Shown: piece by piece, positions 49,401 to 63,318 of the stretch
Numbering within the stretch: the first letter of the stretch is position 1
Layout: the number at the start of each line of letters is the position of its first letter
DNA from: Synchiropus splendidus
Taxonomy: Eukaryota; Chordata; Actinopteri; Syngnathiformes; Callionymidae
DNA length: 64,000 nucleotides
Direction: 5' to 3'
Assembly: GCF_027744825.2 (NCBI RefSeq)
Contig: NC_071347.1
Coordinates: 24,150,334-24,214,333 of the forward strand
Notes under the pieces: generated by a model
The model's database searches: none
Seen by the model: only the letters and a program-made list of their open reading frames with translations
What the model was told of the DNA's origin: nothing
Made by a program: the position numbers and the translations under genes

Positions 49401-50769
49401 AGTGTGTCTCACCGTGGGCTCGGCAGATGAGTGGAGGTAGACGGGTTAGCGGGTGCATGCGCCCTCTGCTGGTGCCAAGCAGCCACACTCTGTGAGCGCG
49501 CTCGGCTGTTCCAGAGGCCGTTGGTCAGGAGGAAGGAGAGGCTCAGTCCCGTCACCTGCGCCGCCCTGCTTCATTTCAGGCTCAGGCCCTGAGCACGTGG
49601 AGGACGCTTCTGAGCCTCCCGAGCGACCGCTCTCTGTATTTGGAGCTGCGGTTGCGGCGATCGTCTCTGCTGGATGACGCCTTCCGTCAAATGGCTGCTG
49701 CCCCGCCGGAGCGGATGAGGCTGCCCCTGGCGGTAGGTCTCGGCCTCATCCCTGCCGTCGCCAGGAGAGCCGAGCGGCTGACGCGCTTCTCCTTCCAGGT
49801 CTACTTCCATGATGACCCCACGCTGACTGAGCTCCACAAGAAAAACTTCTTTCACCACTTTTTCAAGCAACTGATGTCAGAGCGAGCCGACATGTTCCAT
49901 TTCAACGACTCTCAGACTCTGGCCTGGTTCCCGCCCAGCGTAAGTCTGTTTCTTCTGTGGGAGGCCTCACCTGGCCTCACGCTCCTGAAGACTCACTGTC
50001 GACAATATCGTCCCACGAGTCCATGTTTGTTCACGCTGTTGCTCATGAAGCCAGCTGCCGATCCAAGGGCGAGTCAGATGGAGATGAACGTGCTCGTGTC
50101 TGTTCGCTACATCGACAGGCGACCGGCGAGGCCCGGGAGAAGTTCCGCCTGATGGGACTGCTCTGTGGTTTAGCTCTGTACAACGGCTGCATGGTGGCGC
50201 TGCCCTTCCCTCTGGTGCTGTTCAAGAAGCTGCTCAACGTCGAGCCCACGCTGGACGACATGATGGAGTTCAGTCCCTGCGTCGCAGAGTGAGAGCATAG
50301 TGCGATGCAGCAGTGTCATCTCGAACAGCTTCTGTCATCTCTATCGTCTTCTGTCATCTGTAACGTCTTCTGTCATCTGTAACATCTTCTGTCATCTGTA
50401 ACATCTTCTGTCATCTGTAACATCTTCTGTCATCTGTAACATCTGAGTCATCTGTAACATCTTCTGTCATCTGTAACATCTTCTGTCATCTGTAACATCT
50501 TCTGTCATCTGGAACATCTTCTGTCATCTCTAACATCTTCTGTCATCTGGAACATCTTATGCCTTCTCAGGGGTCTCCGCTGCGTCCTGGAGTACGGTGA
50601 CCAGGAACTGGAGACTCTCTGCCAGACATTTGAGGTTGGTAGTTACTAAGTCCCTCAGAAGATCAAGCTGCTATCTGATCATCTGTTTGGCTCATCAGAT
50701 CTCCTGGGCCGGCAGTCTTGTGGACCTGGATACTGAGAATCCTGGCAAACCTGTGACCAGTGCCAACAA

Positions 50770-50824
<55 letters not shown>

Positions 50825-51522
50825 TGTCTGTCTGTGAGAAACAGAGAGAGAACATGAATGGATCCCAGTGAAGCTTTCCTCTTGTGGACACAGGGCAGAG
50901 TTCGTGGAGGCCTACATCAACCACGCCTTCACCAGCTCTGTGGTGCAGGTGTTCCAGGAGTTCCGACGTGGCTTCTTCCAGGTGTACAGGCCCGAGCTGC
51001 TGCTGATGTTCCAACCTGAGGAGCTGCAGGCAGCTGTGGTGGGGACGGACACGTGCGACTGGGAGCAGCTCAGACTGGTGTGTTGAGGCTGGACCTTCAG
51101 ATGGCTGCAGGCGAGAGCTTCACTAACATGTTGGATGGATTTGAGCAGACCACCCAGTATGACTTGCCGTACCTGATGAAGCATCCAGTCCAGGTCCAGA
51201 TGTTCTGGGAGGTCTTTGATGAACTGAGCGAAGAGCAGCGGAGAGATTTCCTCTGTAAGTGTCTCGTGCATCTTTAACACTGGCCACACCTCTGGAAACC
51301 TTGTGCTCCACAGGGTTCCTGACTGGCTCCAGGAGAGCTCCAATCTTGGGAATGGGCCAGATCCGCCTCTTCATCCGGGAGAGACTTGACTCCAGAGACG
51401 AGCACTACCCCGAGTCGCTGACCTGTCACTCCATTCTGGAGCTTCCCGTCTACTCCAGCAAGGAGATCATGAGGACCAGACTCAGAGAGGCGCTGGTCCA
51501 AGAGCGAGGCTGGCAGATGTGA
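43479..51522 (+). CDS. HERC5/HERC6-like E3 ubiquitin (ISG15-type?) ligase, RCC1 + HECT
   Basis: Coding exons: 43479-43686, 43747-43867 (the 60-nt intron between them is in frame, so it may be retained), 44211-44287, 44916-45137, 45497-45588, 45755-45885, 45985-46109, 46173-46234, 46292-46392, 46455-46514, 47428-47530, 47596-47785, 48218-48564, 48660-48761, 49580-49732, 49799-49939, 50119-50288, 50571-50634, 50699-50769, 50894-51077, 51149-51254, 51314-51522. All are phase-consistent and give 1012 residues (1032 if the 60-nt intron is kept), close to HERC5/6. The N-terminal third has about five RCC1-type blades ([41 protein letters not shown]). The C-terminal third is a HECT domain ending [14 protein letters not shown]; its thioester-forming Cys codon is at 51424-51426. 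The TCHSIL context and short C-tail favour HERC5/6 over HERC3/4. The HECT N-lobe lacks the usual acidic-AGGV segment. Likely role: ubiquitin or ubiquitin-like ligase in antiviral defence (inference from family). Confidence 0.9.
46590..47345. repeat. GT-rich microsatellite filling a herc intron
   Basis: About 750 bp of (GT)n with GAGTG, GGTG, GCGGTG and CTCTG interruptions occupy most of the 913-bp intron at 46515-47427. The flanking splice sites remain intact. Confidence 0.97.
48843..49347. repeat. (ATGG)n tetranucleotide array in a herc intron
   Basis: About 500 bp of GGAT/ATGG repeats with GATGATGG and GGAAGGATGG variants, within the intron at 48762-49579. Ile/His/Pro/Ser frames on the minus strand are artefacts. 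Confidence 0.97.
50319..50560. repeat. 19-bp minisatellite in a herc HECT intron
   Basis: About 12 copies of CTTCTGTCATCTGTAACAT fill the intron between the exons ending at 50288 and starting at 50571. The last unit runs into the acceptor, which supplies its pyrimidine-rich tract. Confidence 0.93.
50771..50833. repeat. (GT)n microsatellite at a herc donor site
   Basis: An almost pure (GT)n run of about 60 bp begins directly at the 5' splice site (AACAA/GTATGTGTGT) of the intron at 50770-50893. Confidence 0.95.
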
Positions 51523-52406
51523 CCGGCCTCTGCTCATCTCTCACATCTCCCTTCGATAAGCTGGTGTTTCCTGATCGTTGGTGGCATAAAATTCTGACTC
51601 AGATTGAAGGACTGGTTTCGCTGTGTTTGATTGAATTCGGGTGCGTTCTCCACACCTGGCCATGCAGGTGAGCGACAGGTCGAATATGGCGAGGTGGAAC
51701 CTTGTGAGTTTTCCTCTCCTGTTGTTGAGCAAACGGAGCCCAGGCCATGTTGCAATTGGCACGAGGCCCCACTGCCTGAGTCCAGGCTTGTTTGGATGGG
51801 ATCAGGAACAGAAGCTCCTTCCTCGTAGCCCCCTCCCCCGCCCCAGGAGAGCGAGGCAAGTCCACCTTCGGAACACCTGCTTTCTCTCCTCAGGTTCACG
51901 AGTAAAAGAGGCTGGACTGAACAGTGCTACCTTCAACCTCTTTCTTTCAAGGTAATGAAATATGGTTGGTGTCCAGAAACCATAGATTTGCGTGGACCAC
52001 CTCCAGACGTGACGGAGTGTTCCTCCACGCGTCCGCTCAACCCTGAGAATGACGACCAAGACCAGTTGACAGAGGAGTCCAATGCTCAGCAGCTGCTCAG
52101 TGCTGGTCGCTGGCTCCCTCGTCTCCATGGCGACGATCACAAGGCACGCTCCCCTCCTCCGGACCCAGGTGGCTCTTATCAGGACCAGCTCCTTCCAGCC
52201 CTGGAGAGGATGGTCCTTTCCAGCCTCCTCCCTCTGACCTCGGACCCTCTGATGAGGCCTCCAGCCTGCCTCACTCGCGCCACCTGTAGCTTCTCTCTTG
52301 CTCACGCACACTCCACCACACTCCCTGCATCACCACTCCTCCATCTGTAAATAACGTCTTGATCAGAGCACAAGCCGCTCCGACCGTACGAGTGTTGTGT
52401 AATAAA
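51523..52406 (+). other. Probable herc 3' UTR
   Basis: Non-coding sequence after the stop, ending at AATAAA at 52401-52406. It contains an unsupported open frame (51955-52350). A longer or shorter UTR is possible. Confidence 0.5.
52401..52406 (+). promoter_or_regulatory. Candidate poly(A) signal of herc
   Basis: AATAAA on plus, about 880 bp after the herc stop, in TGTGTAATAAATGCACCG. It is the only canonical signal I noticed before the next repeat array. Confidence 0.55.
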
Positions 52407-52584
52407 TGCACCGTTCCCATGAGACCTGTGCTTTCCAGTCACTCCAGTGTGGTGGTGTTTCATTACTGCATCTACATCATGTGACTCACTGAATTTCTCA
52501 ACATCATTATGGAGCCATACACATGTTCCAAAGGCCTTTATTCTGAAATGCCACTGACCCAGCCTATTTGGACGTCGAGGAGCC

Positions 52585-52967
52585 CACGTTGGTTAGAGGA
52601 GCTCACGTTGGTTAGAGGAGCTCACGTTGGTTAGAGGAGGTCACGTTGGTTAGAGGAGCTCACGTTGGTTAGAGGATCTCACGTTGGTTAGAGGAGCTCA
52701 CGTTGGTTAGAGGAGCTCACGTTGGTTAGAGGAGGTCACGTTGGTTAGAGGAGCTCACGTTGGTTAGAGGAGGTCACGTTGGTTAGAGGAGGTCACGTTG
52801 GTTAGAGGAGGTCACGTTGGTTAGAGGAGCTCACGTTGGTTAGAGGATCTCACGTTGGTTAGAGGAGGTCACGTTGGTTAGAGGAGCTCACGTTGGTTAG
52901 AGGAGCTCACGTTGGTTAGAGGATCTCACGTTGGTTAGAGGAGCTCACGTTGGTTAGAGGAGCTCAT
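52585..52967. repeat. 19-bp minisatellite, about 20 copies
   Basis: Tandem GGTTAGAGGAGCTCACGTT with GAGGAGGTCACGTT and GAGGATCTCACGTT variants. It lies between the convergent 3' ends of herc (plus) and the small minus-strand gene. Confidence 0.96.
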
Positions 52968-53148
52968 GTCTTCCTTGTGGGAACGGTGGTGAGAAAACAA
53001 ACATGAAGCTTCCCATCCATGGTCAGCCTGTAACGGGGTGCCCCGGGCCCCAAACCCTGATCCTGGAATGGGCCTCTCCTCATCAGAGGAGTGATGAATA
53101 TGACCTGGTATGAATGGCACCAGCTGCTCAGTGAATAGAGGAGGTCAC

Positions 53149-53154
53149 TTTATT
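53149..53154 (-). promoter_or_regulatory. Poly(A) signal of the small minus-strand gene
   Basis: TTTATT on plus reads AATAAA on minus, about 125 bp beyond the predicted stop codon at 53279-53281. Confidence 0.55.
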
Positions 53155-53278
53155 TCGTGTTTTCTTCTGCCTCAACACCATTTGCCTCAATGTTTGTTTT
53201 TGTTCGGTGTTGAGCAGGTGCTCCAAGAAAGGGATGATGGGTTTCAGCAACGTTCACATTTTGTATTGTGCCATCAAA

Positions 53279-53914
53279 TCAGTAACAAAAAGAAAATAAA
53301 AAAGGGGAAGAAGAAAACTGGATGGATCCCAGGGGCTCCTTCGGGGCTTGGGGCGGAATGTGAGGCTCCTGGGCCTCGCACGAGTCAGCGTTTGTCCCGG
53401 TCGTCTCCATCCCACCTGTCAAGAGGAGCGAAAGTGAGACGCGTGTGTGGACCTGCTCGTCCTCGCCACACTCACATGGGTTTTCCCTCGTCTTCTTGCT
53501 GCCTCTTCCACAGCAGGCGCACCTCTTGCTTTTCTTGGATCCATGCCTTGCTGGGGTCCCGGAGCCGCCTGCAGCGTCGGAGCCCGGCCGAGTCTGGTTG
53601 TAGACTGGAGGAGATTGAAATCACACGGCGTGTCTGAAGCCAGAATGACTCCCTTCCTACCCTCAGTCTCCGGAGAGTCGGTGGCGCCGTCGTCTGAAGC
53701 CACTGAGCAACAGCACCCAAAGAGACAGCCCCATTTTTTGCCGCTGGATTTTGTCGGCGGCGCTTTTTTTGAGGCGGTTCTGCCGGGGCCTGCTTCGGGA
53801 TCAGGCCGGACGCAGGGGCCCGCGGTGGCACCGGCGTTGGAACCTGGGAGGACAGAAAGAGTTCAGCCTGCGCCGAAGCTCCCGCGAGGCTCGGCAGCGT
53901 CTCCACTGACCCAT
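53279..53914 (-). CDS. Small predicted N-myristoylated, Cys-rich basic protein (unidentified), four exons
   Basis: Not recognised. I rebuilt it from splice signals: exon 1 53911-53914 (only ATGG of coding), exon 2 53661-53843, exon 3 53476-53604, exon 4 53279-53415. All junctions are GT-AG and the total is 453 nt, 150 residues. The start reads MGSNAGATAG, a good N-myristoylation context (Gly2, Ser3). Two basic-flanked cysteine clusters follow: KKWGCLFGCCC at residues 37-47 and KKSKRCACCGRGSKK at 86-100. An acidic stretch (SDDGATDSPETE) lies between them. The pattern suggests a lipid-anchored, perhaps palmitoylated, membrane-surface protein; this is inference. Intron 2 is only 56 nt. Supporting context: an upstream TTTAAAA box and a downstream AATAAA. 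The alternative frames are also open, so exon choice is not certain. Confidence 0.55.
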
Positions 53915-53980
53915 ACGTGATTTAGTCGGCTGCTGGCTGCTCGTGACGTCCAACAGGTGACAGAGCTTATCTAGGTCTGC

Positions 53981-53987
53981 TTTTAAA
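53981..53987 (-). promoter_or_regulatory. TATA-like box of the small minus-strand gene
   Basis: The minus strand reads GACTTTAAAAGCAG. This is about 67 bp upstream of the predicted ATG, so a start near 53955 would give a short 5' UTR. Confidence 0.4.
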
Positions 53988-54812
53988 GTCGCCCCGGTGA
54001 CAGGACAGAGAGGCGTGTCACAGAGGGATCACAGGCGAACATGGTGACTTCCGTCAGACCGGCTCCCTTTGACAGGTGAGCTGCGGCCACAGGCCAGAGA
54101 TGAGGCGCGCGCTGCCCTCGGCACTCAGGGGCCCATCACACAGCTCACACTGAGGGGCCCCTCGCTCCCGCCCAGGACCTAGTGAGCACAGGCCTAACAT
54201 GTCCTCGCACGCGCGCGCGCTCAACGTGGCAGTGCCGTGTGTGTGTGTGTCATACACAAAGGAAGTCTCCAGGGAAAGTCTGCGGCTGCGCAGTGTCCTT
54301 TAAAGGGGTGCATAAGAAGGAGGAGTCTGGTCAGCTGACACCGACGTCATCACGTCCGTGGCGAACGTCAGTTGCAAAACAGGAAGTGGAGCGATCAGCT
54401 GATCTGCTTGTTGCTGTTCTCAGTTGCGCTTGTCGTGGCTTCTTCGCTTCTGCTGGAGACAGCGCTGAGCTGCGCAGAGCCGAACCACCGCCGAGTGGCT
54501 GCTGGCGCCGACGCTCCGAGGCGCTGCCTCTGTTGAGCCTCTCTGGTCTGTGGCGTCGGCCTGTAGACGGGTCCTCGGCGAAGCCTTCAGTTCGCTCTTC
54601 AGAAACCACCCGCGCGAAACAACGCCGTCGTCGCCGCTCGGTTCAGCGAGTTCATGACGCGCGTCAGGTGACGGCTCGTGTATGAGGCAGCTGGGAATCG
54701 CGCTGACTTCATGCAGTAGAAACAACGGCCACAGCTGTGAGCGCGCGCGCGGGTCCTTCGCAGGGTCGTGCTGTGTCCCGAGGTCGACTTGGAGCCCTCA
54801 AGTGTCTTGCCA
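53988..54812. other. Head-to-head intergenic/promoter region between the small gene and phaf1
   Basis: GC- and CpG-rich, with a (GT)7-like run at 54238-54251. It probably holds the phaf1 promoter, and perhaps a 5' UTR intron ending at CCTTCGCAG (about 54763). No protein-coding frame is recognised. Confidence 0.45.
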
Positions 54813-59158
<4,346 letters not shown>

Positions 59159-59970
59159 AGCGCTGCACCACACGTCGGACATGGCCGTGGAAACGCCGTT
59201 CCCTTCTGGTCTCACACTTCACTCATGACGGCGCCAGGGACCCTGAGCTGGGACGGGACCTGACGCCGTCCTCCCTCCATCTGCCACTGGCTGCTTCTCG
59301 TGGCGCAGGCAGAACTAGCATTTCAACGTGCATTTTCATATTTCACAACGATGAACTGAAATGTGCCAGTAATTCTCATTCAGCGTGAATCTGTCCAAGA
59401 TGGACGGACGTTGGTCACCGATGAAAGGAAAAAGGGAAGAGTCGCACATTTCTGAAAAGGCATCTATTGAGAACGGAATGTTCCATCCAGATATTTTCGA
59501 TGAAAAACACATTAAAAAGCCACGAAGGAGAACACAACCAGACGCTGAAGTTGAAATGTGACGTGAAGAACAATAATTCACGAAGAAGAGAAATGAAAAA
59601 TGTCTCATCCCGACCGGTTTCTATGGATCATCACGCGCCACTCACAGCCTGTTACTGAGGGACGGCCACACGCCTGCTGTGACCGGCCCCTCGGACCGAG
59701 CTCCCACTCGGACCTGCATGTCCTGGACTCTCTTGTAGCCAATGAGGGCGCGGTGAGGGCGCAGCGTGTGACGTGGAGAAACATCTGCTGCCGGGCCTCT
59801 TCGGAACACTTGCACGTTAGCGATGGCTCCGGTGTGGACGGGAGGCGCCGCGTCCGTCTCGCCTCCGCTCTTTGCTCAGAAGGTTCCCGGCTTCTGGGAG
59901 ACGTTCCACTCCGCACGTGACCTCACCGTGTTTCTGTCTGAACCTGAAATAAACCTGTGGCTGTGACGCG
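59159..59970 (+). other. phaf1: Probable phaf1 3' UTR
   Basis: Extends from the stop to the AATAAA at 59948-59953. It includes an A/T-rich stretch at 59310-59620, unlike the GC-rich surroundings. Confidence 0.5.
59948..59953 (+). promoter_or_regulatory. Candidate poly(A) signal of phaf1
   Basis: AATAAA in CCTGAAATAAACCTGTGG, about 790 bp after the stop and upstream of the convergent b3gnt9 3' end. Confidence 0.55.
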
Positions 59971-60426
59971 GTGTTTGCCATGGAGTCCTGATTCTGTCTG
60001 GACGAGATGAGTCGGGTGACGCTCTGCCACAACACGCACAGGGAGGCCAAGACTCGGGTCAGCATCTGCCCCATGTGACGGACCTGAGCTTGTTAAACCG
60101 GCGAACATCCTCCAGAAGTCTTCTCCCCTTTCCACCAGCACATTCTCCCTTCCTCAGCCGTTCCGTGCCGCGGGCGTCGCCTCGGCAGGAGGTGGAGCAC
60201 GGGGGGACGAAGCCGTGGTTAGACTTGCTGACTGGACATTCTTCCGCAGCTCCAGCCGGACTGGGTCCTGCAGCTGGTTTCCATCACCACCACATGGTTT
60301 CTCTTGCACGCAAGCAACCGCGCCAGTGCTCGCTCATGTGAAGAAGATTCAGTCCAAGCAAATATTCCCAGCTTGAGAGCAGATCTGTCCACAATTCCAC
60401 ATAGTTTAAAAGGACGTCGGCTTCCT
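59971..60426. other. Convergent intergenic region, phaf1 / b3gnt9 3' ends
   Basis: About 450 bp, probably holding the b3gnt9 3' UTR on minus. No AATAAA was found on that strand here. No gene recognised. Confidence 0.45.
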
Positions 60427-62357
60427 TCAGGACTCTGCTAGTGAGACGCGGCGCTGGACTGCGGTCACTGGTGGGGGATGAAGAGCTGCTCTGCTCCGGG
60501 AGTCGGCGGTCCTCCACCTGAAGGAGCCGGGCGCCTGGCTGTTCCGGCGGTGGCAGCGGAGGCCGGGGTCCTGCAGCAGGTTCCACATGAGCCAGATCTG
60601 GGGCACGCTGAGACTGTGGACCACCATCAGCTCCCTGTAGAAGCAGGGCTCGAAGGTCTGGAGGTGAGGGGCCTCCGACGGCCGAGGGATCCCAAAGGTG
60701 CGGAAGCCCTGGTGGCGCAGCGGCTTGACGCCCATCACCTGGAGACACATTCCCAGGAAGACGTCGTCGATGGGGAAGAGCTCCACCTGTGGAGCGGCAC
60801 AGGAAGAGCGTCCGCTGACTGAGAAGCCCCAGAACGCAGCAAGCACCCGAGGCCCCGCGGCTTCTCTCCTACCTGCTGACAGGCGGAGCTCAGTCTTCGC
60901 GCCGTGTGGCCCGACATGACGAAGCCCCCTCCGCCGGCGTAGGGCGGGTACAGGCCGGCGCCGTACATGAACTCCGGCACGTAGTACTTTGAATTGCGCC
61001 GACGAATGGGTTTGGCGTTGGCGATGATGTCGCCGACGAACAGGTCCCGGTCCACCTTCTGTCCACGGAGCATCTCCAGAATGTTCTCCACGTTCACGTA
61101 CACGTCGGCGTCACCCTTGAAGACGAACCTGCAGGAGAGGCAGAGTGAGCGGGTGGGACCTGCGGCCGGGACACCAGGGGCGGGGGGGGGGGCACACGGA
61201 CTTGACGCGAGGACAGCTCCTGTTGACCCACTCCAGGAAGTGCGTCTCCTTCAGCGTCAGGTTGAAGAAGGTGTCCTGGAAGTCCCACAGCAGGATGTCC
61301 CCAAAGGCCCGACTCTCGTGGGACAGAAGCTGATCCCACAGAGGCAAGGCCGAGCCATTAGGGGGTACGCCCAGCAGGAAGACCCTGCGGACCCACTCGG
61401 AAGTCTGGAGGCGCCGCTCCTGACCCCACGTCCTCCGAACCACCTGCACGCGTCAGAGAGGGGACAAGAGGGGGAAGAGGCGGGTCGGCGGAGGTCAGGT
61501 CAGGCGCCGCTCTGATGCCAGTGTTCTGCCAGTGTCAGCACCTGCCGCTTGTCGAAATCCTGAGGGATGGACTTGACAGCGATGAGCAAATAAGGAGCGT
61601 CCTCGCCCTCCACCCCGCGGGCGGCACATTTCTCCGGCTGGTTGATGAGCAGCGGGAACCTTCTGTGGTCCTTTCCTCTCACATAACTTTGAAAATCAAA
61701 GGCTGGAATGGTGGGGGCCATTTTGCTGGGCAGGGCCTTCTTCTGTCTGGACCTGGACCTGGGCCTGGGCTTGCTCTGGGCCCTGGCCCGAGACTGGGCT
61801 GGTCTGGACTGGGGTTTGCAGGGAGGAGGCGTTGGTTTGGATGAAGATGCAGCTTTCTGAGAAAGACACAAGACGCTCAATGATCCGGAGACAAACACGG
61901 TCGGAGCAAACACAGGCGTTTCAGGTGCTTGTGAGTCGGCTTGAGGACGGCCGCAGTCCCTCTGCGCCCTCAGCATTAGAAGATGGGGGGCAGATGAGGT
62001 GGAGTCAAGCCAGAGAAAAGGCCAGTGTCCAGGTTGTAGCCCGCGTGCCAGAGTGAATGGGTGGGAAGGCACTTCACACTTCACTTCACAGAGGCAGTGA
62101 AATCCTACCGGAACAGAGCGGCGCTCCACTTTGCTCTTCTCGGTTCCCAACAGAATCCGACTGGAGGCGGTGGAGCCGTGCGGGTCCAGCTGCAGGAGCT
62201 GAGCACAAGTATGAGGTGTTGCTCGCCGCACGGTCAAGCGTGTGTGTGTGTTCACCTGGCGAGTGTAGAGCAGCAGACAGAGAAGGACCAGCAGCAGCAG
62301 CAGGACGGTGCAGGGCACGTCGCCCCTCAGGTGCCGCAGCTTCCTCAGCCGCGTCAT
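60427..62357 (-). CDS. b3gnt9: Beta-1,3-N-acetylglucosaminyltransferase 9 (GT31 family)
   Basis: A type II Golgi glycosyltransferase of the beta-1,3-galactosyl/GlcNAc transferase family (GT31). Exons (minus): 62256-62357, 62109-62198, 61542-61856, 61202-61443, 60873-61128, 60427-60786. All are in phase, 454 residues. Residues about 15-31 form the signal-anchor ([16 protein letters not shown]), after a basic start [13 protein letters not shown] Pro/Lys/Arg-rich stem is followed by [11 protein letters not shown] and [32 protein letters not shown] (an NLT glycosylation site), the metal-binding DAD in [15 protein letters not shown] (residues 256-258), [11 protein letters not shown], and [15 protein letters not shown]. 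The C-terminal tail after SFRWR is longer than in mammals. An upstream in-frame Met exists, but the chosen Met places the anchor as the family expects. The exact start of exon 2 could shift by 9 nt. Short introns of 57-98 nt split the coding region, which I recall as essentially uninterrupted in human B3GNT9. Confidence 0.93.
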
Positions 62358-62486
62358 GCTGAGCTCAGGCTTCACGCCATGATGCCACCAGTCATCCTGC
62401 AGCAACAGCACACAGTCACCATGACCCATCGGACTTTCCAAGTCCATATCTGCTCTGGTTCTATGCCATAGCAGCTCCGCCCTCTA

Positions 62487-62543
62487 ACAGGCTTGGCTAT
62501 TGGCTACCTCCACTACCAGGCCCCGCCTCCCGCATAAAAGTTT
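62487..62543. promoter_or_regulatory. Compact promoter-like block upstream of b3gnt9
   Basis: Contains CTATTGGC (a CCAAT box on the minus strand), a GC box (CCCCGCCTCCC) and, on plus, CATAAAAG. The CCAAT and GC boxes could serve b3gnt9 on minus. The TATA-like word would serve a plus-strand transcript. Confidence 0.4.
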
Positions 62544-62570
62544 GTTATCGCCGTCAGGTGCGTTGTGTTC

Positions 62571-62618
62571 TTTCAGAAGATGGGGAGCCAGCAACTGTCT
62601 GCAGCGCGTGCAAAGGTG
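62571..62618 (+). other. Candidate short plus-strand exon
   Basis: CTTTCAG is followed by about 38-40 nt and a consensus donor (GCAAAG/GTGAGA). One frame reads EPATVCSACKG. No partner exon was found. It could be a first exon driven by the CATAAAAG upstream, or chance. Confidence 0.2.
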
Positions 62619-63287
62619 AGATGGGGGGACCGGGCGAGGCGGGGGGCCGGACGGGCGGGCGGCAGGAGCGGGCGGGCTCCTCGCGAGGGGCCGGACGTGC
62701 GGGCGGCGAGGACGGCGTCTGCTCAGATGACCTCCAAGCCCCTTATTCATAGAACTGACGTTCCATTCAGGTAACTAACACTTGTCTTTGGATGAAAACT
62801 TGACTCACTTCGATCGTACGGGGTCAGTGACTCACTCTGATCCAAACCAGTGTCAGAGTGAATGACTCTATCTGAATATTGGCGCTTTGATCATTGGGCG
62901 AAGATGGTGGCGTTCTAGCGGAGAGATGTAGAAAAGAATCCATTCTCACGTCAACGAAAGCCGTTTTCCCCCCAAGGTCTTCATGAAAACAACTTGTTGA
63001 AGGTGTGAGGTGTTCACCAGGAGAACACACTGCGCCTGAAACGCTGCTCACAGGGGAGTGATGCGCCGCTCTCACCACGCAGAAGAAGACGCGCTCTGCC
63101 ACGTCACACAAGCGCGTGGCTCCACAGAGAAAAGAAGAAAAGCGGGAGCCAACGGCTTCAACCTTGGCGTTTCACGCCGACACTCACCTGGAGAGCGGGC
63201 AGGTCGCGTGTGCGCCGCTGCACCCCCGCAGAGGTCGGTCACGTGTCGCGCCCTCGCTGGGGGACAGAAACAAGTCTCAAGTCCTTG

Positions 63288-63318
<31 letters not shown>

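Noticed and set aside
48819..49488. Ile/His/Pro/Ser repeat frame of about 200 codons
   Set aside because: (ATGG)n tetranucleotide array inside a herc intron.
51053..51277. Frameshift that would make herc a pseudogene
   Set aside because: A 71-nt GT-AG intron with a CTAAC-type branch site restores the frame and the conserved spacing.
53472..53906. Single-exon 144-codon minus-strand frame with a KKRRR motif and a coiled-coil-like end
   Set aside because: It ignores good splice sites. The spliced alternative frame has a better start context, total length divisible by three, and compositionally coherent Cys/Lys clusters. I keep some doubt because both frames are open.
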